NCBI RefSeq assembly: GCF_001544515.1 | Contig: NZ_FCOL02000003.1 | Coordinates: 62,001 to 126,000, forward strand | Length of the DNA: 64,000 bases | From: Caballeronia terrestris | GTDB lineage: Bacteria > Pseudomonadota > Gammaproteobacteria > Burkholderiales > Burkholderiaceae | Direction: 5' to 3' | Shown: positions 32,636-41,706 of the stretch, piece after piece | How the letters are laid out: each line of letters begins with the position of its first letter | Position numbering within the stretch: the stretch's first letter is position 1 | Translations under genes and position numbers: made by a program | Notes under the pieces: model-generated | Databases searched by the model: none | The model's input: only the letters and a program-made list of their open reading frames with translations | Told to the model about the DNA's origin: nothing

Positions 32636-34735
32636 TTAAGCCTTCTTGTCACGCAACGTGATGACCGCAGCCAGCACGACGAGCCCGTTGATGATGTCGC
32701 GCACGGCCGGCGGCACCGTCGTGCCCGCGAGCAGCGTGCCTAGCGCGGTTAGCAGCAACGCGCCGCCGAACACGCCGAGGTAATGGCCGCGCCCGCCCGT
32801 GATCAGCGCGCCGCCCACGACGACGACCGCAATCGACGGCAGCAGGTACGGGTCGCCCATGCCGAGGAACGCCTGGCTGCTGAAGCCCGCGAGCAGCAAT
32901 CCGACGATCGTGGAGCACAGCCCCGAGAGACAGTACACGGCGATCAGCGTAGCGCCGACGCGCACACCCGAGAGCTTCGCCGCGATCTGCGAATTGCCGA
33001 CGGCGTAGACGCGCCGTCCGAACGGCGTGCGATGCAGCAGCACCAGCGCGATCGCGAGAAAGAACGGCACGCTCCACGCCGCGAGCGACAGCGGACCGAA
33101 GCGGCCGTTGGTGAATTCGCTGATCGTCGATGGCGCCCAGCCTTGCGGCGAGCCGTTGCAATAGATCAGCGTGAGACCTTGCAGCAGGCCATTCGCCGCG
33201 AGCGTGACGACGATCGGCGGCAGGCCGAGCATCACTACGCCGATGCCGTTGAACACGCCGACCAGCAACCCGGCGCCAAGCACGAGCGGCACCGCCCACG
33301 CGGCCGCGCCGTTCACGCCGTGCGTGAGGCCCGTGAGCAGCACGCCGGACAAGGTGATGAGCCACGGCATCGACAAGTCGAGGCCGCCTGTCAGGATCAC
33401 CGCGCCCTGACCGAGCCCGAGGATCGCGAGGAAGAGCGTCAGCGTGAGCAGACTGCTGTAGAAATTGGCGCTTACAAGCACGCCCGGGCCGTAGACGATC
33501 CCGGTGATCACGACCACCGCGAAGAACAGCAGATACGCCGGCACCACATACTTCACCCACTCGCGATTGCGCTCGATCCAGTCGCTGAGAAACCGCCCTT
33601 TCAGCTCGGTGTTCTCCAGCGGACGGAAATTCTCCACTTCGAACGACACGCGCCGCGCACGCGGGTCGTCCTTCGCGCGCGTTCCGGTGCGCACCGCCTT
33701 CATCCATTGCGACGCATAGCGCGCGCAGTGATGCGCAGCCGATTGCTTGCCGATCGACGAGCCGAGCACCGCGAGAATCAGGATCACCGCCTCGGCGATC
33801 GTCGTGAAAAACGCCGACACGTTCAGCACGAGCAAGATGTTGACGGTGATCATCAGCGTCATCGCGGCGAACACCGTGCCGACACAGCCGCCGCGCCCGC
33901 CGCCGAGCCACGTTCCGCCAAGCACGACCGCCGTGAACATCGACAGCAACAGCGGCCGGCCGACGAGCGGATCGGCGGAACCCGTCTGCGCCGACACATA
34001 CAGGCCCGCTGCCGCGTAGAACATCCCGGCGAGCGCGTAAGTCGCGATGCGATAGCGCGTGACCGGCATGCCGTTCGCATACGCACCGTCCGGGTCGCTG
34101 CCGAGCGCGTACAGGCCCACGCCGAAGCGCGTACGCTTCACGAACGACCACACCAGCAACGCCACCACCAGCACGGCCGCCGACATCGGCATCTTGTCGG
34201 GGATCAGGTCCGAGGTGACGAACGCGCCGAACTGTTCGCCGATGCTGCCGCCCGGCTTGTTCTGGATCAGGAGCGTGAGGCCCTGCACCATGAACATCGT
34301 CGCGAGCGTGACGACGATCGATTGCAAGCGGAACCACGCGATCACCGCGCCGTTGACGAGCCCGATGCCGCCGCCGATCGCGAGGATCAGCGCGACACCG
34401 CCCCACTGTTCGAGCGGCGTGCCCTGCACGAAGCGCACGGCCAGCACGTTCGACAGCGACACCACCGCCGACGCGGAGAGATCGAAGCCGCCCGAGAGCA
34501 CGACGATGGTCTGCCCGATGCCGGCGAGCGCGAGCGTCGTGCTGCTCGATATCACCGAGCCGATGTCGTACATGCCGACCGGTGTGGCCGACAGCGATAC
34601 CCACGCGACCAGCATCGCGAGCAGTGCGCCGATGGCGATGATCAGTCCGCGATAGTGATCGACGCGCGCGCCGAAGCCGACGCGCGCCCCAGGCCGCACG
34701 ATCTCGCTGTCGGGCGACGCAATTGCGTTGTTCAT
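32636..34735 (-). CDS. Fused double ABC sugar permease (two RbsC/XylH-type domains)
   Basis: 699 residues containing two full permease domains in tandem: residues about 30-335 and 395-695. Each has eight to ten transmembrane helices and the AGIGQTIVVLSGGFDLSASA / GLGQGAVILTGGLDLSMPW motif, with LGGTWLGGGRGG and VGGALITGGRGH. The linker between them is basic and soluble. Family knowledge: sugar ABC importers normally use two separate or identical RbsC subunits; here one gene provides both, fixing an asymmetric channel. Partner genes for ATPase and binding protein are directly upstream. Confidence 0.9.
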   Translation of the reverse strand: MNNAIASPDSEIVRPGARVGFGARVDHYRGLIIAIGALLAMLVAWVSLSATPVGMYDIGSVISSSTTLALAGIGQTIVVLSGGFDLSASAVVSLSNVLAVRFVQGTPLEQWGGVALILAIGGGIGLVNGAVIAWFRLQSIVVTLATMFMVQGLTLLIQNKPGGSIGEQFGAFVTSDLIPDKMPMSAAVLVVALLVWSFVKRTRFGVGLYALGSDPDGAYANGMPVTRYRIATYALAGMFYAAAGLYVSAQTGSADPLVGRPLLLSMFTAVVLGGTWLGGGRGGCVGTVFAAMTLMITVNILLVLNVSAFFTTIAEAVILILAVLGSSIGKQSAAHHCARYASQWMKAVRTGTRAKDDPRARRVSFEVENFRPLENTELKGRFLSDWIERNREWVKYVVPAYLLFFAVVVITGIVYGPGVLVSANFYSSLLTLTLFLAILGLGQGAVILTGGLDLSMPWLITLSGVLLTGLTHGVNGAAAWAVPLVLGAGLLVGVFNGIGVVMLGLPPIVVTLAANGLLQGLTLIYCNGSPQGWAPSTISEFTNGRFGPLSLAAWSVPFFLAIALVLLHRTPFGRRVYAVGNSQIAAKLSGVRVGATLIAVYCLSGLCSTIVGLLLAGFSSQAFLGMGDPYLLPSIAVVVVGGALITGGRGHYLGVFGGALLLTALGTLLAGTTVPPAVRDIINGLVVLAAVITLRDKKA

Positions 34736-34763
34736 GAGAGCCTCTCATTGCCTGTTTGCGGTC

Positions 34764-36278
34764 CTAGCTGGACAGCATCTTGCGCATGACGTTTTCTTCG
34801 TTGAGCGCGTCGCCTTCGAGTTCCGCGACATTGCGCCCGCGATACACCACCGACACCCGGTCGCAGACGTTGACGAGCTCCGGCACATCGGTCGAGTAGA
34901 ACAGCACCGAGCCGCCCGCCGCCGCGAACGCGCGCATCAGCACGAAGATCTGATGCTTGGTGCCGACATCGATGCCGCGCGTCGGATCGAACATCAGCCA
35001 GACGCGGCTTTGCGTGAGCAGCCACTTCGCCATCGCGATCTTCTGCTGGTTTCCGCCCGAGAACGACAGACACGGCTTGTAGACCGCGCGCGGATTGACT
35101 TCCATCTGCGCGAGCGCGCGCTTGATCGCGGCCTGCTCGCGCTTGCGATCGATCAGGCCGAAGCGCGAAAAGCGCTTGATGACCGGCAGCGATACGTTCT
35201 CGCCACCCGGAAGCCGCAGAAAAAGCCCTTCGGTCTTGCGGTCCTCGGGCAGGAAGCTCGTCGAGACGCCGGCCTTCAGCGAATCGGCGGTCGAGGTCAA
35301 CGTGACCGGCTTGCCGTCGATCAGGATCTGGCCTTCGTCGATGAACTCCGCGCCGAAGAGCGCCTCGAAAAGCTCGCGCTGACCCATGCCCTGCAACGCA
35401 GCGATGCCATGTACTTCGCCGGGCTTGAGCGTCAGATTGAAGTCAGTCACCACGCCGTCCACGCGAATGCCGCGCGCTTCCATCGCGGGCGTTTCGCTGC
35501 GCGCTTCGGCGGGCGCCGGCACCTTCGGCGGATACTTGGCCTCCATCGAGCGGCCGATCACGAGGCGGATCACGTCGTCGTCGGAGATGTCGGCGGTCTC
35601 GAATGCGCCTACGTCGCGGCCGTTGCGATACACGGTCAGGCTGTCGCAGAACTCGCGCACTTCCTGCATGCGGTGCGAGATGAACACGAACGTGACGCCA
35701 CGCGCCTTCATCTCGTCGATACGGCGTGACAGCCACGCGACGTCGCGGCCCGAGAGCGCGGAGGTCGGCTCGTCGAGCAGCAGCACTTGCGGCGCGCGCA
35801 CGATCGCCTTCGCGATCTCGATCTTTTGCCGCACCGGCAGCGCAAGATCGCGGATGTATGCGCCGGGCCGCACGTCGGTAAGCTCGAGCCGGTCGAGCCA
35901 CTCGGCCGCCACGCGCTGCGCTTCGCGCCGCTTGATGCGGCCAAACCAGCCCGTCGGTTCATACGACATCAAGAGGTTCTGCGCGACCGTGAGATCGCGC
36001 ACGAGCGTCATCTCCTGGAACGCGGTCTGCACACCCGCACGGTGCGCGTCCTTCGGACCGCGCATCGTCACGTCGCGGCCCATCACGGCAATGCTGCCCG
36101 CGTCGGGCTGCATGAGTCCCGACAGCAGCTTGACTGTGGTCGACTTGCCCGCACCGTTCTCGCCGAGCAGCGCGTGAACGGCGCCCTGCCTGACGCGAAA
36201 CGATGCGCCGTCGAGCGCGACGGTCGCGCCGAAGCGCTTCGTGACGTTCGACAGATCGATGGCCCATGCGCTCGTCAT
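34764..36278 (-). CDS. Sugar ABC transporter ATP-binding protein, tandem RbsA/XylG type
   Basis: 504 residues with two ATPase domains. The first is complete: Walker A GENGAGKST, Walker B QVLLLDEPTSAL, and FISHRMQEV. The second keeps the signature LSFSGGNQQK and FDPTRGIDVG but has a degenerate Walker A, as usual for this family. Powers uptake of a monosaccharide or sugar acid through the fused permease. It lies between the binding protein (29 bp) and permease (28 bp) in the operon. Confidence 0.92.
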   Translation of the reverse strand: MTSAWAIDLSNVTKRFGATVALDGASFRVRQGAVHALLGENGAGKSTTVKLLSGLMQPDAGSIAVMGRDVTMRGPKDAHRAGVQTAFQEMTLVRDLTVAQNLLMSYEPTGWFGRIKRREAQRVAAEWLDRLELTDVRPGAYIRDLALPVRQKIEIAKAIVRAPQVLLLDEPTSALSGRDVAWLSRRIDEMKARGVTFVFISHRMQEVREFCDSLTVYRNGRDVGAFETADISDDDVIRLVIGRSMEAKYPPKVPAPAEARSETPAMEARGIRVDGVVTDFNLTLKPGEVHGIAALQGMGQRELFEALFGAEFIDEGQILIDGKPVTLTSTADSLKAGVSTSFLPEDRKTEGLFLRLPGGENVSLPVIKRFSRFGLIDRKREQAAIKRALAQMEVNPRAVYKPCLSFSGGNQQKIAMAKWLLTQSRVWLMFDPTRGIDVGTKHQIFVLMRAFAAAGGSVLFYSTDVPELVNVCDRVSVVYRGRNVAELEGDALNEENVMRKMLSS

Positions 36279-36307
36279 CTCGTCTCTCCTATAGCGCCAG
36301 CGGCGGT

Positions 36308-37435
36308 TCAGTCCTGCGTGCCCGTGAGCGCCGCGTTGAAGCCGACCTCGCGTGTGTCGTCGGAATAGATGTCCGCGAACCAGCCCGGGGGCACCTTGTC
36401 CGGCATGAACGCGGTGCAGCCTGCCTTGAGTTCGTCGATCGAACCGGTCTTGCAGAGCTTCGACTCATTCGTCAGGACAAGCGGCAGCTTGAGCGTCACG
36501 CGTTGCGGAAACTCCTTGCCTTCGAGCTTCTGCACGGCCAGCTTGAGCGCCATCGCGCCCGAGTACGGCGGCGCGCCGTACGAGATCGAGCGATAGCCGA
36601 TCGAGCGATACGAGCCTTCGCCTTTCACCGTGCCCGGCGGTAGCATCTGCACGCGATGCCCGTTCGACGATTCGCCCGCGCACGGCTTTACCTTGTCGTC
36701 TGGTACACCGGCTTCGAGCTGCATCGACGCCGCCGTGAAGCAGCCAACCTGCATCCACAGGCCGTCGATCTTGTCCCACGAGTTGGTCGCGAGAATCTTC
36801 GAAAGCTCGGTCTTCGCGGTGGCCTGGCTCCACATGCCTGTGCCCTCCGCGACGATCTTGATGCCCGGATGCTTCGCGAACACTTCCTTCGCGGCCTCGG
36901 TGCGCGCGCGATCCACCGACGTGCCCGGCACGCCGTTGATCATCACGATATTGCCCTTGCCGTTGAGCGTTTTCGCGAGCCATTCCGCCGTCACCGTGCC
37001 CGCCTGCTTCTGGTCGATCGTCACGTTGTGCGCGCACGGCTCGGTCACTTCGCCGTCGTACGCCGCGACCACGACGCCCTTCGAGCACGCGTTCTTGATC
37101 GCGCGGTTGAGCGCGGTCGGCGAGATCGGATAGATGACGATGGCCTTCGCGCCCGCCTGCACCATCGAGTTGATCTGCTGGATCTGCTTCTGCGCATCGG
37201 TGCCTGCCACCTGCACTTCGAGATCGACCTTGTCCTTCAGCGCGGGCGTGCCGGCCATCGCCTTGACCATGTTCGCGGCCTCGGTCTGCCAGTCGTTGCC
37301 GACGTAGCTCATCGACAGGAAAATCTTGTACTTCTCCGCGGCCGCCGCGGGCCCGGATACGGCGAGCCCCGCCAGCAATGCGGCGCCGAGCGCGAGCCGG
37401 CCCGCCTGACGAATCGTGTGCGTCAATGCTTTCAT
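36308..37435 (-). CDS. Sugar ABC transporter periplasmic binding protein
   Basis: 375 residues. A Sec signal (residues 1-33, ending GPAAAAE) precedes a Peripla_BP_4-type two-lobe fold: YKIFLSMSYVGNDWQTEAANMV, AIVIYPISPTALNRAI, VVVAAYDGEVTEP, VMINGVPGTSVDRARTE. Four cysteines in the mature part could form disulfides. The ligand is unknown; position in the operon suggests a sugar or a sugar-derived lactone. A GGAGG ribosome site precedes the ATG. Confidence 0.9.
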   Translation of the reverse strand: MKALTHTIRQAGRLALGAALLAGLAVSGPAAAAEKYKIFLSMSYVGNDWQTEAANMVKAMAGTPALKDKVDLEVQVAGTDAQKQIQQINSMVQAGAKAIVIYPISPTALNRAIKNACSKGVVVAAYDGEVTEPCAHNVTIDQKQAGTVTAEWLAKTLNGKGNIVMINGVPGTSVDRARTEAAKEVFAKHPGIKIVAEGTGMWSQATAKTELSKILATNSWDKIDGLWMQVGCFTAASMQLEAGVPDDKVKPCAGESSNGHRVQMLPPGTVKGEGSYRSIGYRSISYGAPPYSGAMALKLAVQKLEGKEFPQRVTLKLPLVLTNESKLCKTGSIDELKAGCTAFMPDKVPPGWFADIYSDDTREVGFNAALTGTQD

Positions 37436-37466
37436 GTCATCCTCCGATGCTTCGATTGTTTGTGTT

Positions 37467-38237
37467 CTAGCTTTCGACGTGTTGCAAACGTGCGCTCGCG
37501 GGCAAGGCGATGCCCGACGATCCGGCCACGACGTTCGGGTCGTGTCCGGGAATCACGAAGTCGGCGATCTGCCGGATACGCCTGAGCGATGCCAGCTCGG
37601 CAGCCGTCTCGTGAACGATGCCGACCGGCACGAGATCGACGATGTTCTCCATGCAGTTCGCGCAGTCGCCGGCGATCACTACGACGCCTTCGTCCGTATC
37701 GACCGCGACCGACTGATGCCCCGGCGTATGACCCGGCGTCGGCACGACGCGCACGCCGGGCGCGATGTCCGCGACGCCGTTCACGAACCGCCAGCGGAAA
37801 TACTTGAGCGGTTCGCGGCCGATCAGGAACTCCTGGTAGTACGTGGCCTGCGTCGGCAGCGGACGTCCCGCGTATTCCCATTCCGCGGCCTGGATCACGA
37901 AGCGCGCGTTGCGAAAGAGCGTGTTGCCGCCGGAGTGGTCGTAATGCAGGTGCGTGTTGATGACGATATCGACCTCGTCCGCGCTCCAGCCCACGTATTC
38001 CTTCAGCGCCCGTTCGAGCCGCTCTTCGGGTGCCTGCTCGCACGGACACACGAAGCTCGACACCCACGCGGGATCGTGGATGCCGGTATCGACGACGATT
38101 TTCTTGTCGCCGCCGACGATCGCCGTGGACCACACCGGCACCTTCCACGGCTGGCCGAAGTAGCGGCCATAGACCTGCGATGATCGATCGACGGTGAGCC
38201 AGCCGGTCGGCATCGCGACAACTTTCAGCTTGTTCAA
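37467..38237 (-). CDS. Metallo-beta-lactamase-fold lactonase (AHL lactonase / AttM-BlcC-like)
   Basis: 256 residues with start TTG 38237 supported by GGAGG upstream. The dinuclear zinc motif H96-L-H98-Y-D100-H101 (THLHYDHSGG), further ligands in PTPGHTPGHQS and AGDCANC, and the final FVIPGHDPNV are all present. This subfamily hydrolyses gamma-butyrolactones and N-acyl-homoserine lactones. Its place inside a sugar-acid operon favours a metabolic lactone over quorum quenching, though AHL hydrolysis cannot be excluded. Confidence 0.85.
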   Translation of the reverse strand: MNKLKVVAMPTGWLTVDRSSQVYGRYFGQPWKVPVWSTAIVGGDKKIVVDTGIHDPAWVSSFVCPCEQAPEERLERALKEYVGWSADEVDIVINTHLHYDHSGGNTLFRNARFVIQAAEWEYAGRPLPTQATYYQEFLIGREPLKYFRWRFVNGVADIAPGVRVVPTPGHTPGHQSVAVDTDEGVVVIAGDCANCMENIVDLVPVGIVHETAAELASLRRIRQIADFVIPGHDPNVVAGSSGIALPASARLQHVES

Positions 38238-38250
38238 GGCGGCCTCCGTG

Positions 38251-39183
38251 TCAGAAGTTCGTCTCGCTCGCGCCCTTCAATCCGAGCATCGCGCGCGCTT
38301 CGGCCGGCGTCGCGATGTCGAGCGACAGCCCCTCGATCACCTGACGGATCTTCACGACCTGCGCGGCGCTCGATTCGGCGAGCTGGCCCGGCGCGATCCA
38401 CAGCGAGTCTTCGAGCCCGACGCGCACGTTCGACCCTTGCGCGACACCCATCGTGCCGAGCGGAATCTGGTTGCGTCCGGCTCCGAGGATCGACCAGACG
38501 TAGTCGCTGCCGAACAGGCGATCGGCGGTGCGCTTCATGTGCGCAAGGTCTTCGGGATGCGCGCCGATACCGCCGAGCAAGCCGAACACGCTCTGCACGA
38601 AGAACGGCGGCTTGGCGAGCCCGCGGTCGACGAAATGCGCGAGGTTGTACAGATGCGAGATGTCGTAGCACTCGTATTCGAAGCGCGTGCCGTTCGCGCC
38701 GCACGACGTCAGGATGTATTCGATGTCGGCGAAGGTGTTCTTGAAGACGAGATCGCGGCTGTTTTCGAGGTGCTTGCGCTCCCAGTCGTGCTTGAACTCC
38801 TTGAAGCGGTCGAGCATCGGATAAAGGCCGAAGTTCATCGACCCCATGTTCAGCGACGCCACTTCCGGCTTGAAATGATGCGCGGGCTTCAGCCGCTCGG
38901 CGACCGTCATGTGCGGACTGCCGCCGCTCGTGATATTGATCACCGCATCGGTCTGCGCCTTGATGCGCGGCAAAAACTGCTGGAACACGGCGGGGTCCTG
39001 CGTCGGGCGGCCGTCCTCGGGATCGCGTGCGTGCAGGTGCAGAATTGCGGCGCCTTCCTTGGCGGCGGCGAGCGCGGCGTCCGCGATCTGGTCGGGCGTG
39101 ACCGGCAGATGCGGCGACATCGATGGTGTATGGATCGCGCCGGTCGGCGCGCAGGTGATGATGACCTTGCGTTTCGTTGCCAT
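38251..39183 (-). CDS. Beta-keto acid cleavage enzyme (BKACE, DUF849)
   Basis: 310 residues of TIM-barrel type. Zinc ligands H49 and H51 lie in AAILHLHARDPEDGRP; NITSGGSPHMT and EVASLNMGSMNFG are the BKACE hallmarks. Family knowledge: with acetyl-CoA these enzymes convert a beta-keto acid to acetoacetate plus a new acyl-CoA, as in lysine fermentation or carnitine breakdown. Here the likely beta-keto acid is a 3-keto aldonate from the operon's dehydrogenase. It lies 13 bp upstream of the lactonase gene. Confidence 0.88.
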   Translation of the reverse strand: MATKRKVIITCAPTGAIHTPSMSPHLPVTPDQIADAALAAAKEGAAILHLHARDPEDGRPTQDPAVFQQFLPRIKAQTDAVINITSGGSPHMTVAERLKPAHHFKPEVASLNMGSMNFGLYPMLDRFKEFKHDWERKHLENSRDLVFKNTFADIEYILTSCGANGTRFEYECYDISHLYNLAHFVDRGLAKPPFFVQSVFGLLGGIGAHPEDLAHMKRTADRLFGSDYVWSILGAGRNQIPLGTMGVAQGSNVRVGLEDSLWIAPGQLAESSAAQVVKIRQVIEGLSLDIATPAEARAMLGLKGASETNF

Positions 39184-39205
39184 GAGAGTCCTCGTGACGA
39201 TGACG

Positions 39206-40012
39206 TTAGAGCACTTCGACGTTGCCGCAGACCGAGATCGCCTGCCCCGAGATGCCGCTGCCGCCAGGTGAGCACAGAAAGAGCGCGGTGGCTGCGACTT
39301 CTTCGGGCGTCGTCATGCGCCGCAGCGAAATCTTCTCCAGATAGTCCTTCTCCATCTCCTCGTAGGAGAGGCCGAGCTGCTGCGCGCGCGCCGCGATCAC
39401 ACGCTCGATGCGCGGACCTTTCACGATGCCCGGCTGGATCGCATTCACACGGATGCCCGACGGCCCGAGCTCGATGGCAAGGCTCTTTGTGAGTCCCACA
39501 ACGGCCCACTTGGTCGCGGAATACGGCGTGCGGAACGCATAGCCGAGCCGCCCCGCCACCGACGACAACGCGATGATCGCGCCGCCGTCCTTCGCGTGGC
39601 GAAGCAGCGGCACTGCGCGGCGCGCGAAGTAGAACTGCGCGTTGAGATTCACGTCGACGGTCTGTTCCCACTCGCTCACATCGAGTTCGTCGATACCGCC
39701 TGTCGGCCCCGCGATGCCCGCGTTGTTGATCAGCACGTCAAGGCCGCCGAGTTGCGCATCGACATCGGCGAAGACGCGGTCCACCGCCTCGCGGTCCGAG
39801 ACGTCCGCGAGCGTCGCGGTGATCGCGTTGCACTCCGTCTGGCTCTCGGCTTCGATGAGGGCGTCGACGGCTTGCTGGCTCGCATCGCAGACATGCACGC
39901 GCGACCCGGCATCGACGAAAGCGCGCGCGATCACGAGCCCGATGCCCGATGCGCCGCCCGTTACGAGCACGCGCAAACCCGCGTGCGGTTTCAACATCTG
40001 TAGAACCGTCAT
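39206..40012 (-). CDS. Short-chain dehydrogenase (sugar/polyol 1-dehydrogenase candidate)
   Basis: 268 residues from ATG 40012, with GGAG upstream; the longer frame to 40165 is not supported. The cofactor loop VLVTGGASGIGLV with Asp in VHVCDAS indicates NAD preference. NNAGIAG, the catalytic Ser in ALSSVAG and Tyr/Lys in YSATKWA are intact. The C-terminal SGISGQAISVCGN is usual. In the operon it may oxidise the imported sugar to the lactone opened by SMP-30 or the metallo-lactonase. Confidence 0.88.
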   Translation of the reverse strand: MTVLQMLKPHAGLRVLVTGGASGIGLVIARAFVDAGSRVHVCDASQQAVDALIEAESQTECNAITATLADVSDREAVDRVFADVDAQLGGLDVLINNAGIAGPTGGIDELDVSEWEQTVDVNLNAQFYFARRAVPLLRHAKDGGAIIALSSVAGRLGYAFRTPYSATKWAVVGLTKSLAIELGPSGIRVNAIQPGIVKGPRIERVIAARAQQLGLSYEEMEKDYLEKISLRRMTTPEEVAATALFLCSPGGSGISGQAISVCGNVEVL

Positions 40013-40049
40013 GCTCGTCTCCGTTTTTTGTTCTTGAAACGGTGCTGTG

Positions 40050-40754
40050 TCAGGCGCTTGCCGCTTCCCTGCCTTGCAGGCGCTCCTGCAGATCGGCGGC
40101 GGCATCGCCGATGTCCTGCTCGATGCCCGCGCGCGCGCCTTCGCCGTCGCCGCGCCAGAGCGCATCGACGATATTGCGGTGCGCCGCCATCGAACGGCGC
40201 ATGTGCGGGATGTCGGGTGCGACGAGGTTGAGGAACGGACCGATGCGCATCCACAGGTTCTGGATCGTCGCGAGCGTGAGGTCGCTTGCGCCGTGTGTGT
40301 AGATCGCGATGTGGAACTCGAAGTTGCTGCGCAGGTACGCGGCGACGTTGCCGGCTTCGACGTGCACGTCCATCGTGTCGAAAATCGATTGCAGCGCGTC
40401 GAGATGGTCCTTCCTCATGCGCGATGCAGCGCGCTTCGCCACACAGCCTTCGAGCGCGATGCGCACGTCGCGCAATTCTTCGAGGAGGTCGAGCGTCATC
40501 GGCGGGACCATCAGCGCGCGGCCTGGGCCGTCGATCAAAGCGCCTTCGGCTTGCAGGCGCGTGAGGGCGGCGCGCACCGGCATCGTCGACGAACCCACCG
40601 CCTCCGCGACGCCGCGCAGGCTCAGCAACTGGCCTGGAGCGAAGCGGCCGGTCATGATCGCCTCGCGCAACTGCGCATAGACGCGGCCGGCCATCGTTTC
40701 GCGCGCCACGAGTTCGAGCGCGGGCAGGTCGTTGGAAGCTGAACGTGATGCCAC
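40050..40754 (-). CDS. GntR family (FadR/FCD) repressor of the BKACE operon
   Basis: 234 residues starting at a GTG with AAGGAG close upstream. An N-terminal winged HTH (residues 15-85: QLREAIMTGRFAPGQLLS, GVAEAVGSSTMPVRAALTRL) is joined to an all-helical FCD effector domain (95-225) with the Asp/His metal residues FHIAIY and H in MAAHRNIVDAL. First gene of the nine-gene minus-strand operon, which it likely represses. A symmetrical site lies 28 bp upstream. Confidence 0.9.
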   Translation of the reverse strand: MASRSASNDLPALELVARETMAGRVYAQLREAIMTGRFAPGQLLSLRGVAEAVGSSTMPVRAALTRLQAEGALIDGPGRALMVPPMTLDLLEELRDVRIALEGCVAKRAASRMRKDHLDALQSIFDTMDVHVEAGNVAAYLRSNFEFHIAIYTHGASDLTLATIQNLWMRIGPFLNLVAPDIPHMRRSMAAHRNIVDALWRGDGEGARAGIEQDIGDAAADLQERLQGREAASA

Positions 40755-40782
40755 TTCACTTCTCCTTGCGGTTCTTGTGACC

Positions 40783-40792
40783 TGTGATCACA
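40783..40792. promoter_or_regulatory. Candidate GntR operator
   Basis: The perfect palindrome TGTGATCACA, inside TTGTGACCTGTGATCACAG, lies 28 bp before the regulator's GTG start. It fits the general FCD-type GntR pattern of GT-rich and AC-rich half sites, implying autoregulation and control of the whole operon. Assigned by symmetry and position only. Confidence 0.55.
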
Positions 40793-40974
40793 GATGCTGA
40801 AGCGAAGTTTGGTGCGTGCATCGACGACAGTCAACCCGCACGAGATAGGGATAAACGCTAATGAGTCGCGGGCAATGCGATTACGCAGACGTAAGATTGA
40901 CGCTTCGCGATATCGCGCAAGGTGCTCGCCACGTTGCCGGTTCATTGCACCGGTTGCGGGCTCGCGTCCGCGTC

Positions 40975-41706
40975 CTAAAGATGCCCGAAGAGCGCTCCGC
41001 CCAAAGGAACGAGGAACGCGGTCAACACGCCGTTGAGCCCCATGCCGAGCGCGGCGAACGCGCCCATTTCCTCGCTGACCTGAAGCGCGCGCGCCGTGCC
41101 GATGCCATGCGACGCCACGCCGAGCGCGAAGCCGCGCACCGCCGCTTCTTCGACGCGCAGCACGTTCAGGATCGAGCGCGCGAAGACCGCGCCGAACACG
41201 CCCGTCGAGATGACGAGCACCGCGGTCAGCGACGGAATCCCGCCGATCTTCTCGGCGACGGCCATCGCGATCGGCGTCGTCGCCGACTTTGGCGCGAGCG
41301 ATGCCACCGTCTGATGCGGCGCGCCCAGGAGTGACGCCACGCCCACGGCCGACACGATCGCCGTCAGCGACCCGCACACCAGCCCGCCGATGAGCGGCAG
41401 CGCCGCGCGCCGCAGTTTCGGCCACTGTCGATAGAGCGGAATCGCGAGCGCGACAGTCGCCGGTCCGAGCAGGAAGTGGACGAACTGCGCGCCTTCGAAA
41501 TACGTCGAGTACGGCGTACCCGACACGCGCAGCACGACGACCAGCAGCGCCACCGAAATCAGCACCGGATTCGCGAGCGGATTGAAGCGCGCGCGGGCGT
41601 AGATCGATTGCGCGACGAGATAGGCGATCAGCGTGATCGTAAGTCCGAGCAGCGGCGAGGCAGCGAGATAGACCCAGATCTCGCCGATCTTCGGAAGCGC
41701 GGTCAT
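40975..41706 (-). CDS. lrgB: LrgB/CidB family inner-membrane protein
   Basis: 243 residues with about seven hydrophobic helices. The conserved block SLAPKSATTPIAMAVAEKIGG, followed by ASHGIGTARALQVSE and GLNGVLTAFLVP, is diagnostic of LrgB. It starts on the ATGA overlap with lrgA. LrgAB proteins are linked to murein hydrolase control in Gram-positives and to glycolate or pyruvate movement in other organisms; the role here is unknown. Last gene before the GntR upstream region. Confidence 0.9.
   Translation of the reverse strand: MTALPKIGEIWVYLAASPLLGLTITLIAYLVAQSIYARARFNPLANPVLISVALLVVVLRVSGTPYSTYFEGAQFVHFLLGPATVALAIPLYRQWPKLRRAALPLIGGLVCGSLTAIVSAVGVASLLGAPHQTVASLAPKSATTPIAMAVAEKIGGIPSLTAVLVISTGVFGAVFARSILNVLRVEEAAVRGFALGVASHGIGTARALQVSEEMGAFAALGMGLNGVLTAFLVPLGGALFGHL

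Noticed and set aside
32783..34789. Long plus-strand open frame opposite the fused permease
   Set aside because: Charged low-complexity product; the minus strand encodes a clear double permease.
40013..40165. N-terminal extension of the operon SDR
   Set aside because: It overlaps the end of the GntR gene and reads as its antisense-like shadow; GGAG precedes the ATG at 40012.
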